In this document: positions 26,052 through 33,499 of the stretch, piece after piece
Numbering within the stretch: the first letter of the stretch is position 1
Layout: each line of letters starts with the position of its first letter
NCBI RefSeq assembly: GCF_017742215.1
Contig: NZ_JAGHKP010000001.1
Location: forward strand, 496,001 to 560,000
DNA from: Chitinophaga chungangae
Lineage (GTDB): Bacteria > Bacteroidota > Bacteroidia > Chitinophagales > Chitinophagaceae
Direction of reading: 5' to 3'
Length of the DNA: 64,000 nucleotides
Position numbers and translations under genes: made by a program
The notes under the pieces: generated by a model
Databases searched by the model: none
What the model was told of the DNA's origin: nothing
The model's input: the letters and a program-made list of their open reading frames with translations, nothing else

Positions 26052-26303
26052 AAAGCCATGGTTCGTCAGTTGCATAGTTGCGCAATGATAATCAGGTTCG
26101 CCTACGCGCTGCCGGATAATATGCGGGCGCCATTTTTTTACCGATCATACCGGGATATTTCCCGGCGAATGCCCTTCCGGGCCTGTTTTATCCCGCTTCC
26201 GGGCGAAACGGGGCAAAGCGGCGATTGGCAGATAAAAACAGGTTATTCGTCCGCAAATGAGCGCAGTCCGTCTATTTTAAACTACCTATAACAGTTCCCC
26301 GGA

Positions 26304-26311
26304 TAATTTTG
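26304..26311 (+). promoter_or_regulatory. -7 box upstream of the Kelch lipoprotein
   Basis: TAATTTTG at 26304-26311 matches TAnnTTTG exactly and lies 22 bases before the start at 26334. The rest of the 282-base gap (26052-26333) shows no gene and no other clear signal. Confidence 0.5.
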
Positions 26312-26333
26312 GCCGTGTTAAAAAAACTATTGT

Positions 26334-27368
26334 ATGCAGAAAGCAGGAATTTATTGCTGTATACTCGCGGCCATGCTGGCGGGGTGTAACAAAGACGATT
26401 CATCGGATGATGAGAACAACGGGAACTGGAAAAAAGGTTACCCGGAATTGTCCGGCGATCAGCGCGCGGAATCGGTGGTATTCGTGATCGGGGATACCGC
26501 TTATCTCGGCACGGGCATCAACAGGGACGGCGAATATCTGCGCGACTTCATGAAGTTTACCGCCAACCAGGGCTGGACGCAGATCGCGGACCTGCCTGAA
26601 GGCGCGGACGCGCGCAGCGGCGCGGTGGCGTTCGTTGCGGACGGCACGGCGTATGTCGGCACGGGGCAGAACGAAGATGGTTACCGGCTGAACGATTTCT
26701 GGGCGTATTCCCCCCTGAAAGGCTACTGGGAAAAAAAGGCGAAGCTGGTTGACCCGGACAATGCGGCGAGGGACCTTTCCCGCAAAGATGCGGTAGCTTT
26801 CGCCGTTAAAGGAAAAGGATATGTAGCGACTGGCTGGGAACAGGGCGGGCTGAACGATGTCTGGCAATACGTTCCTGCCGACGACAAATGGTACCGCAGG
26901 CGTTCGTTCGAAGGCGCGAAACGGTCTGAAGCCGTGGCGTTCGTGATACAGGACATCGCTTACTTGGCCACCGGCGTGAACAACAGCGAGAACAAAGTTG
27001 ATTTCTGGATGTACAAAGCCGATGAAGACGACTGGGTGCAGCTGCGCGACATCGCCAATACGAACGATGAAGAGGATTACGACAACGATTACGACATTGC
27101 GTGCAGCAATGCGGCGGTGGCGGTGAAAAACAACAAAGCCTACATCAGCACCGGCACCAAAGGCGGCATTTCAAAACAAACCTGGGAGTACAACCCGGTA
27201 ACCGACATGTGGGCGCAGAAGCGGGAATTTGAAGGCGCGGCGCGCACCGGCGCGGTCGCATTTACGTTGGGCAACGTGATCTATTTGTCCACCGGCCGCA
27301 GCAGCGGCAGCTATTTCGACGATACGTACAGCTTCGATCCGGACGCGACCTACGACGAAAAGGATTAA
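26334..27368 (+). CDS. Kelch-repeat lipoprotein
   Basis: A 344-residue predicted lipoprotein (lipobox LAGC near residue 18, followed by an Asp/Asn-rich tether). It has about six Kelch-like blades repeating a pattern such as AVAFVADGTAYVGTGQN, AVAFAVKGKGYVATGW, AVAFVIQDIAYLATGVN and AVAFTLGNVIYLSTGRS, so a beta-propeller at the cell surface or in the periplasm. Binding partner unknown. It precedes the DUF4907 gene by 50 bases. Confidence 0.85.
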   Translation: MQKAGIYCCILAAMLAGCNKDDSSDDENNGNWKKGYPELSGDQRAESVVFVIGDTAYLGTGINRDGEYLRDFMKFTANQGWTQIADLPEGADARSGAVAFVADGTAYVGTGQNEDGYRLNDFWAYSPLKGYWEKKAKLVDPDNAARDLSRKDAVAFAVKGKGYVATGWEQGGLNDVWQYVPADDKWYRRRSFEGAKRSEAVAFVIQDIAYLATGVNNSENKVDFWMYKADEDDWVQLRDIANTNDEEDYDNDYDIACSNAAVAVKNNKAYISTGTKGGISKQTWEYNPVTDMWAQKREFEGAARTGAVAFTLGNVIYLSTGRSSGSYFDDTYSFDPDATYDEKD

Positions 27369-27418
27369 CAGTTGCATGCAGAACGGAAGCGTCAAAAAAC
27401 CTGCAGCAAACAATATTC

Positions 27419-27709
27419 ATGAGGAAACTATGCAAGTTATCCGCGGTACTGTGTTTGCTGGCCTGCCGCCAGCAGCCGGTGCTGCGGCTGACCACCGAAA
27501 AAACAGTGAACGGCTGGGCTTACAGGATCACGCATAAAGGGAAACCGCTGATCTACCAGGAAAACATTCCCGCCATTCCGGGCCTTCACCCGTTCAAAAG
27601 CCGCAACGACGCACAGCGCACGGGTGAACTGGTATTAAACAAACTGGAGAACCATGCGCATCCCGCGCTTAGCATAAGAGAGATAGACAGTCTGCAGCTC
27701 ACACGGTAA
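27419..27709 (+). CDS. DUF4907 family small lipoprotein
   Basis: A 96-residue exported protein with a probable lipobox (VLCLLAC, about residue 16). The core (GWAYRITHKGKPLIYQENIPAIPG, FKSRNDAQRTGELVLNKL) fits DUF4907, a family of unknown function often next to Kelch lipoproteins in this phylum. Probably co-transcribed with the Kelch gene. Confidence 0.75.
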   Translation: MRKLCKLSAVLCLLACRQQPVLRLTTEKTVNGWAYRITHKGKPLIYQENIPAIPGLHPFKSRNDAQRTGELVLNKLENHAHPALSIREIDSLQLTR

Positions 27710-27710
27710 C

Positions 27711-27759
27711 TTTAACACTTGCTTAAGAGTTCGGCCGGCTCTTTTAACACTTGCTTAAG
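27711..27759 (+). repeat. 17-base direct repeat before the LytS-type kinase
   Basis: TTTAACACTTGCTTAAG occurs at 27711-27727 and again at 27743-27759, a period of 32 bases (about three helical turns), between the DUF4907 stop and the kinase start. LytTR regulators bind direct repeats, so these are candidate sites for the regulator encoded at 29092; this is inference. Confidence 0.6.
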
Positions 27760-27794
27760 TTTATGAAGGGTAAGTTTACGGCCGATTCACGCCT

Positions 27795-29117
27795 ATGATC
27801 AGTATCAGGAATATTTTCAGGAACAAACTAGTGCTTGTGGCCGCTCACGTGGCGGCGTGGCTGTGTCTTTTCCTGTTTCCTTTTTTTGTGTACCGCATCA
27901 GGGTGGAAGATCATTCCTTTTATGTGAAGGAGGTGATCAATACATTGTTCATCATCGGACTTTTTTACCTGAACATCTATGTGTTGATACCACGGTTTTT
28001 TACGTTGAAGAAGATCGGGATCTACATTGGTTTTGTGCTGTTGTCGTTGTTGTTCATCGGCGTGCAGCAGGCGCTGGTGGAATACCAGTTCATGAAACGG
28101 ATGATCGCCTACAGGATGGGCAACACGGTGGAGCTGTCCACGCCGCCTGGCATGCTGTTGCCGGCGCGGGGCAAGGTGATGATCGCGGGAGGAGGAATTA
28201 TTGACGAAGGCGGGCCGGCGCTGCATATTGCGTACGCTTCGCCGGGATGGCGGAAACATGCGCTGATCAACGATTACCGCAGCGCGCGGCCGGTGATCAT
28301 TGGCATGAAGTTCGATTCCGCGCGATTGGCGGATACTGCAAGCCTGGCGCCAGCATTGCCTTTCGGCGACACGATGTTCATCCGGCATTTCTTTTTCCCG
28401 GAAGTGTTCCGCAAAAGCGCCACGTTCACCCTGCTGATGCTGTTTATGAGCGGCTTTATCAAAATAGGGCTGGAATGGTTCAAAAGCGAAAAACAGCGCG
28501 AGCAATTGAAGCTCGCCAATCTCAACGCGGAATTGAAATTCCTGAAGTCGCAGATCAACCCGCATTTTTTATTTAACAGCCTGAATACGATCTATTCCCT
28601 TGCCCACCGCAGTTCTCCGGAAACGGAGCATGCGCTGGTGAAGCTGTCCAACATCCTCCGGTATATGATCTACCAGAGCAACGAAGACAAGGTGCAGCTG
28701 GGCAGCGAACTGCGGTATTTGCAGGATTATATCGACATACAACGTTTGCGCATGACGCGCAACATACCCGTTGAGTTCAGCCAGGAAGGCGATACCGCGG
28801 GTCTCGAAATAGCGCCGATGCTGCTGATCCCGTTCGTGGAAAATGCGTTCAAACACGGGATCAGCTATAAGGAAGAATCGTTCATCAACATCCGGCTGCA
28901 TGTGGAGCCGGGCGGCATTGTACACCTGGTGGTGCGCAACCGCCTGTTCAAACAGCGTGTGGCGGAAAAAGGCGGAGTAGGTTTGAATAATGCGCTCAAA
29001 CGGTTGAGCTTGCTATACCATGATGCACATACCATAACTGTCCGCGAGCACGGAGATGAATATATTGCTGACCTTAAAATTGCATTGAAACATGATGAAG
29101 TGTTTAGCGCTGGATGA
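27795..29117 (+). CDS. LytS-family sensor histidine kinase (His_kinase PF06580)
   Basis: A 440-residue kinase with four predicted membrane helices (about residues 12-35, 48-68, 78-98, 215-235) and an extracytoplasmic segment at about 100-215. The kinase domain has KSQINPHFLFNSLNTIYSLAHR (phospho-His) and an ATP-binding PFVENAFKHGI region. No known sensor domain. Its end overlaps the response-regulator start by 26 bases. Confidence 0.92.
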   Translation: MISIRNIFRNKLVLVAAHVAAWLCLFLFPFFVYRIRVEDHSFYVKEVINTLFIIGLFYLNIYVLIPRFFTLKKIGIYIGFVLLSLLFIGVQQALVEYQFMKRMIAYRMGNTVELSTPPGMLLPARGKVMIAGGGIIDEGGPALHIAYASPGWRKHALINDYRSARPVIIGMKFDSARLADTASLAPALPFGDTMFIRHFFFPEVFRKSATFTLLMLFMSGFIKIGLEWFKSEKQREQLKLANLNAELKFLKSQINPHFLFNSLNTIYSLAHRSSPETEHALVKLSNILRYMIYQSNEDKVQLGSELRYLQDYIDIQRLRMTRNIPVEFSQEGDTAGLEIAPMLLIPFVENAFKHGISYKEESFINIRLHVEPGGIVHLVVRNRLFKQRVAEKGGVGLNNALKRLSLLYHDAHTITVREHGDEYIADLKIALKHDEVFSAG

Positions 29118-29784
29118 CGAGCCGCTGGCCCTGGAGATCATCGCCGACTTTGCCGCGAAGGCGCCTGTGCCCATGCAGCTGAAAACTTTCGAGAACGCCG
29201 CGCTCGCCCTCCGGTATTTGCAGGAAGAGCCGGTGGACCTGATCTTTCTCGATATCAAAATGCCGGACATTACGGGCATACAATTTCTTAAATCGCTGAA
29301 ACAGCCGCCGATGGTGATCTTCACGACAGCGTACGAAGAGTATGCGCTGGACGGTTTCGAGCTGAACGTGGTGGATTACCTGCTGAAACCGATCCCTTTC
29401 GAACGGTTCATGAAAGCGGTGATACGTGCGCAGGAACATCTCAGCGTAACGCAGCCCCGCACGGCAGAAACGGATTACATCTTCGTGAAAACGGAATACA
29501 AGATCATCAAGATCAACATCGAGGATATTTTGTATATCGAAGCGTTAAAAGATTATATCAAGATCTACACCGCGCATCAGCCGGTACTTACGCTCAAAAG
29601 CCTGAAGTCGTTCGAAAGCCGTCTGCCCAAAGACAAGTTCATGCGCGTGCACCGCAGCTACCTGGTAGCGATGAACAAGATCAATTCCGTGGAACGCAAT
29701 ACGGTCATGATTGCCAATCAATCCATCCCGATCAGCGAAGGTTACCGCGACAGGTTTTATGATGTGATCACGCGGTATTCATGA
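29092..29784 (+). CDS. LytTR-family response regulator
   Basis: A 230-residue regulator: receiver domain (residues 1-120, CLALDDEPLA acidic pocket, FLDIKMPDITG phospho-Asp, KPIPFERF) and a LytTR DNA-binding domain (about 130-230, DYIFVKTEYKIIKINIEDILY, FMRVHRSYLVAMNKI). Partner of the overlapping kinase gene. ATG 29092 or 29095 can start it. Confidence 0.94.
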   Translation: MMKCLALDDEPLALEIIADFAAKAPVPMQLKTFENAALALRYLQEEPVDLIFLDIKMPDITGIQFLKSLKQPPMVIFTTAYEEYALDGFELNVVDYLLKPIPFERFMKAVIRAQEHLSVTQPRTAETDYIFVKTEYKIIKINIEDILYIEALKDYIKIYTAHQPVLTLKSLKSFESRLPKDKFMRVHRSYLVAMNKINSVERNTVMIANQSIPISEGYRDRFYDVITRYS

Positions 29785-29881
29785 TGAGCGTAACAGCCAT
29801 TGGAAAAACAAATATGTGAAAATGCGATCACCCTTGTTTGTGGTTTTGCTGTCTTAATAGATAGAAAAACCGCATACACTT

Positions 29882-30474
29882 ATGACATCATTTTACGACC
29901 TTAACTACATCATTGAGCTCAATGAGAAAAGATTGGAGCAGTACGATGCTGCTTACCAGAAAATTGTAAACCAGTTTACGATTTTACTTGTTATTTATTC
30001 TGCTTTTGCATTTTTTTAATTCCTGTTATTGAAGCGTTGTATTCGTCGGACGTCGGCTTTCACTGGCTTTATCGTGCGTCGCTTTACGTCTGCCTGTTTT
30101 TTGTAGGTTATTCGTTGTTTTACACCATTAAATTTTTGATACCTAAGGATGTTAGTCACCTTTTAGCGCCGCTGGAATATTATGAGATACATCGGGTGAA
30201 ATACGAAAGTGAGACAAATGATAGGCATGAAGTAGATGTGCTATTGAAAGCTGCTTACATCGACGAACTGGAATCGGCAGTAAAGACCAATAAGCTAAAT
30301 GTAACAAGGAAGATAAAATTCTATCGTAAGGCCTTTACCCTTGCAATGTGGGCAATCATTCCATACTTGATATGCGTGGGATTTTATGTTTGCATGAAGC
30401 AAGATGGCATTTATAAGGTAGAGATCATCAATAAATTCATTAACTTTATTAAAACAAATGACGATGGAGAATAA
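29882..30474 (+). pseudogene. Frameshifted three-helix membrane protein
   Basis: ATG 29882 opens a frame (MTSFYDLNYIIELNEK...) that stops at TAA 30017 just after a run of seven T (30011-30017). A -1 shift in that run joins it to the frame ending at 30474. The result is a continuous 197-residue protein with membrane helices at about 32-52, 60-85 and 160-180; the first helix runs smoothly across the join (AFAFF|LIPVIEAL). The region is clearly richer in A/T than its neighbours. It may be a real mutation, a sequencing error in the homopolymer, or slippage. Family not recognised; the layout resembles small 2-3 helix membrane proteins of accessory cassettes. Confidence 0.65.
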
Positions 30475-30646
30475 TAATTGTAATTTGCAAGAAGCGGAAT
30501 CATCGAAATTTACCCGTTTACCCGGGGTAAATAGATTGGTAAAAGCTCCCGGGCGTTTTGTTGTCCAGGATGGCTTTTATCTCGACTTCCACAAAGATAT
30601 CTGGAACGGAATAAAAAAGATTTTACATAAAATAGGCGTCTTGTAA
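30458..30646 (+). CDS. Small 62-residue protein of unknown function
   Basis: Starts at ATG 30458 inside the end of the frameshifted membrane-protein gene (17-base overlap) and stops just inside a terminator hairpin. The sequence (MTMENNNCNLQEAESSKF..., KDIWNGIKKILHKIGVL) has no membrane helix and a short amphipathic C-terminus. AT-rich like its partner, so the two likely form one acquired unit. Function unknown. Confidence 0.6.
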   Translation: MTMENNNCNLQEAESSKFTRLPGVNRLVKAPGRFVVQDGFYLDFHKDIWNGIKKILHKIGVL

Positions 30647-30660
30647 GACGCCTTTCTTTT
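30634..30660 (+). terminator. Terminator of the AT-rich cassette
   Basis: AGGCGTCT (30634-30641), loop TGTA, AGACGCCT (30646-30653), then TTCTTTT. It overlaps the last codons of the 62-residue gene. Confidence 0.8.
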
Positions 30661-30669
30661 TAACCCCAA

Positions 30670-30706
30670 TAAAAAACCGCCCCGGAAATCCGGAGCGGTC
30701 AAAAAA
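30670..30706 (-). terminator. Terminator of the cysteine desulfurase gene
   Basis: ACCGCCCCGG (30676-30685), loop AAAT, CCGGAGCGGT (30690-30699) pair with one mismatch-type G-U. On the minus strand the stem is followed by six T, and it lies just past the minus-strand stop at 30722. Confidence 0.8.
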
Positions 30707-30721
30707 ATCTCACTCAAAATA

Positions 30722-31849
30722 TCAGATCAGCTCTTTCAGCTTTTCCACCACCTTGTCCACCTCTTTTTTCGTATTATGCCTGGAGAAAGAAAATCTCACG
30801 GCCACCCTGTTCGGATCGTTGTTGATGGCGCGGATCACGTGCGAGCCGGCGTCTGCACCGGAAGTACAGGCACTGCCGCCTGACGCGCAGATGCCGTTGA
30901 TGTCCAGGTTGAACAGCAACATTTCGCTTTTCTCCGATTTGGGGAATGAAACGTTGAGCACGGTGTAAAGGCTGCGGCCGCGGAGGTCGCCGTTAAAACC
31001 GACGGCGGGGATGTGCTGCTGCAGCTGGTCTGCCATGTACAGGCGGAGGTCGTTGATATATTGACTGTGTTCTTCGTAATGTTCGGTGGCCAGTTCAAGC
31101 GCTTTGGCGAACCCTACGATGCCATACAGGTTCTCCGTGCCGGCGCGCATGTTCCTTTCCTGCGATCCCCCCTGGATGTAAGGGGTGATCTTCACGTTTT
31201 CGTTGATGTACAGAATGCCGACGCCTTTCGGGCCATGGAACTTATGCCCGGCGCCGTTAACGAAATGCACGGGCGTGTTGCGCAGGTCGAAAGGGTAGTG
31301 GCCTACGGTCTGCACCGTATCTGAATGGAAAATGGCGTCGTATTCCTTGCAGAGATTGCCAACGGCATGAAGATCCAGCAGGTTGCCGATCTCGTTGTTG
31401 GCGTGCATAAGGCTCACGAGGCTTCTTTCTTTGGAGCCGGCCAGCAGCGCGCGCAGGTCGTCCATGTCCACATGCCCGTCCGGCAGCAGTTTTACCCAGG
31501 ACACTTTCACGTCTTCCTTATGACCGGCATGCTCTACCGTATGCAGGGTAGCGTGGTGCTCGATAGGGGAAGAAATGATGTGACGGCAGCCCAGGTCGCG
31601 GATAGCTGCGGTGATGGCCGTATTGCTGCTTTCCGTTCCGCCGGAGGTGAAAAATATCTCACCGGGATGGGCGTTGAGGATCTTCGCGACGGTTTTGCGG
31701 GCGTTTTCGATCCCCAGGCGCGATTCGCGGCCGTAGGAGTAAATGGAGGACGGGTTGCCGAACTTTTCGGTCATATAAGGCAGCATGGTATCCAATACTG
31801 CCTTGTCAAGCGCCGTAGTGGCGGCATTGTCGAAGTAGATCCTTTCCAA
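30722..31849 (-). CDS. Cysteine desulfurase, NifS/IscS type
   Basis: PLP enzyme that takes sulfur from cysteine for Fe-S clusters and thiolation. The 375-residue protein starts MERIYFDNAATTALD, has TSGGTESSNTA (PLP phosphate), HVDMDDLRALL, the PLP lysine in NGAGHKFHGPKGVG, and the sulfur-carrying Cys in ICASGGSACTSG. It stands alone here, without iscU or sufE. Start fixed by the family N-terminus. Confidence 0.94.
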   Translation of the reverse strand: MERIYFDNAATTALDKAVLDTMLPYMTEKFGNPSSIYSYGRESRLGIENARKTVAKILNAHPGEIFFTSGGTESSNTAITAAIRDLGCRHIISSPIEHHATLHTVEHAGHKEDVKVSWVKLLPDGHVDMDDLRALLAGSKERSLVSLMHANNEIGNLLDLHAVGNLCKEYDAIFHSDTVQTVGHYPFDLRNTPVHFVNGAGHKFHGPKGVGILYINENVKITPYIQGGSQERNMRAGTENLYGIVGFAKALELATEHYEEHSQYINDLRLYMADQLQQHIPAVGFNGDLRGRSLYTVLNVSFPKSEKSEMLLFNLDINGICASGGSACTSGADAGSHVIRAINNDPNRVAVRFSFSRHNTKKEVDKVVEKLKELI

Positions 31850-31886
31850 TTTCTTGCGGTGGTTTGGTTTTTGACTAAAAGCGCCA

Positions 31887-31914
31887 CAAATTTAAGGAAT
31901 TAGCCATAAACAAA
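31887..31914 (-). promoter_or_regulatory. Promoter of the cysteine desulfurase gene
   Basis: On the minus strand TTTG (31914-31911) and TAAATTTG (31894-31887) are 16 bases apart, an exact -7 match. Its -33 box overlaps the end of the preceding gene's terminator stem. Confidence 0.55.
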
Positions 31915-31948
31915 AACGGATGGCGGTGTATTCCGCCATCCGTTTTTG
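31911..31948. terminator. Terminator of the phosphoglucosamine mutase gene, symmetric
   Basis: CAAAAACGGATGGCGG (31911-31926), loop TGTATT, CCGCCATCCGTTTTTG (31933-31948) form a perfect 16-bp stem with built-in A and T tracts, so it can act on both strands. It lies 20 bases past the minus-strand stop at 31969. Confidence 0.88.
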
Positions 31949-31968
31949 TATATTTAAGTCTATAGGAA

Positions 31969-33351
31969 TTATATAAATTCCTTAATGTCCTGCATGATCT
32001 TGCGGGCGATATTGTCCGCGGTGGTCTCGTTCTGGCTCTCGGCATAGATACGGATGATGGGCTCCGTATTGGATGTGCGCAGGTGCACCCAGTCTTTGTC
32101 GAACTCGATCTTCAGGCCGTCTTCGGTGTTCTGGGGCTGGTTTTTATATTTCCCTTTGATCTTTTCGAAGATCTCTTTCACGTCGATCCCTTTGTCCAGC
32201 TCGATCTTGTTCTTGGAAATGAAATAATCGGGGTAGGAATTGCGCAGGGCTTTCATTTTTTTCTTGCTTTGGGCAAGGTGGCTCAGGAACAGGCCGATGC
32301 CGATGAGGGCGTCGCGGCCGTAATGCAGGTCCGGAACAATGATGCCTCCGTTGCCTTCGCCGCCGATCACCGCGTTCACGGCTTTCATGCGGTTCACCAC
32401 GTTCACTTCGCCAACGGCTGAAGGATGGTATTCACCGCCGTTTTTGAGGGTGATGTCCTTCAACGCCTGGGTAGAGCTAAGATTGCTCACGGTGTTGCCT
32501 TTCCTGTGTTTAAGCACATAATCGGCCACCGCCACCAGTGTGTATTCCTCGCCGAACATGCTGCCGTCTTCACATACAAAACAAAGACGGTCCACATCAG
32601 GGTCTACGGCAATGCCGAAGTCCGCCTGCGATTTGTTCACCTCGTTGGAAAGCGCGGTCAGATTTTCGGGGAGAGGCTCGGGGTTATGGGAGAATTTGCC
32701 GTTCACTTCGCCGAACAGCACGGTCACTTCTTCCACGCCAAGGGCTTTCAGCAGGGCAGGCACGTAAATGGCGCCGGTGGAATTCACCGCGTCCACCACT
32801 ACCCTGAAATTTGCGGCTTTGATGGCTGCAACGTCTACCAGCGGGTAGTTCACAACCAGGTCCACGTGTTTCTGCAGGTAAGAATCGTCCGTCCGGTAAG
32901 TGCCCAGTTTGTTCACGTCCGCAAACACAAAGTCTTCTTTGGCCGCGATGTCCAGCACTTCCGCGCCGTCTGCACCGGAAATGAACTCGCCTTTGGCGTT
33001 CAGCAGCTTCAGCGCGTTCCATTCCCTGGGGTTATGGCTGGCGGTGAGAATGATGCCGCCGGCGGCCTGTTCCATCGTAACGGCGATCTCCACCGTGGGA
33101 GTGGTGCTGAGGTCCAGGTCCACCACGTCGATACCCAAACCGTTCAGGGTAGATACCACGAGATTTTTGACCATTTCCCCGGAAATACGCCCGTCCCGCC
33201 CGATCACTACCTTTTTGTTCTCGGCATTTTGCCGCAGCAGCCAGGTGCCGTAAGCGGCGGTGAATTTCACAACATCAAGGGGGGAAAGGCCTTCTCCCGG
33301 CTTGCCGCCGATCGTGCCACGAATGCCCGAAATTGATTTAATCAGTGCCAC
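31969..33351 (-). CDS. glmM: Phosphoglucosamine mutase / phosphohexomutase
   Basis: A 460-residue alpha-D-phosphohexomutase. The N-terminus reads ALIKSISGIRGTIGGKPGEGLSP, the phospho-Ser is in GIILTASHNPREWNALK, the metal-binding loop DPDVDRL and the sugar-binding GEGNGG are present, as is the C-terminal phosphate-binding RTSNTEPIIRIYAE. The N-terminal ISGIRGTIG and the single copy fit GlmM (GlcN-6-P to GlcN-1-P) in this phylum, though a phosphomannomutase is possible. Start set at GTG 33351, matching the family N-terminus; no ATG is available there. Confidence 0.85.
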   Translation of the reverse strand: MALIKSISGIRGTIGGKPGEGLSPLDVVKFTAAYGTWLLRQNAENKKVVIGRDGRISGEMVKNLVVSTLNGLGIDVVDLDLSTTPTVEIAVTMEQAAGGIILTASHNPREWNALKLLNAKGEFISGADGAEVLDIAAKEDFVFADVNKLGTYRTDDSYLQKHVDLVVNYPLVDVAAIKAANFRVVVDAVNSTGAIYVPALLKALGVEEVTVLFGEVNGKFSHNPEPLPENLTALSNEVNKSQADFGIAVDPDVDRLCFVCEDGSMFGEEYTLVAVADYVLKHRKGNTVSNLSSTQALKDITLKNGGEYHPSAVGEVNVVNRMKAVNAVIGGEGNGGIIVPDLHYGRDALIGIGLFLSHLAQSKKKMKALRNSYPDYFISKNKIELDKGIDVKEIFEKIKGKYKNQPQNTEDGLKIEFDKDWVHLRTSNTEPIIRIYAESQNETTADNIARKIMQDIKEFI

Positions 33352-33438
33352 AATTATGGATTTTTTTTTGGACAGCAAAGATAGGCGATTAGAACTTTAT
33401 CCGGCCTGTTAATTTGCCATGAACAAAGCATTAAATAC

Positions 33439-33464
33439 TTGTTACCGCATTTAGGCTATATTTG
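33439..33464 (+). promoter_or_regulatory. Promoter of the LtaS-like gene
   Basis: TTG at 33439-33441 and an exact TATATTTG at 33457-33464, 36 bases before the start at 33500. The spacing is a little short. It lies in the divergent gap with the phosphohexomutase gene. Confidence 0.6.
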
Positions 33465-33499
33465 CAGCTACGTATAAAATTTAACGAGAATATAATATA

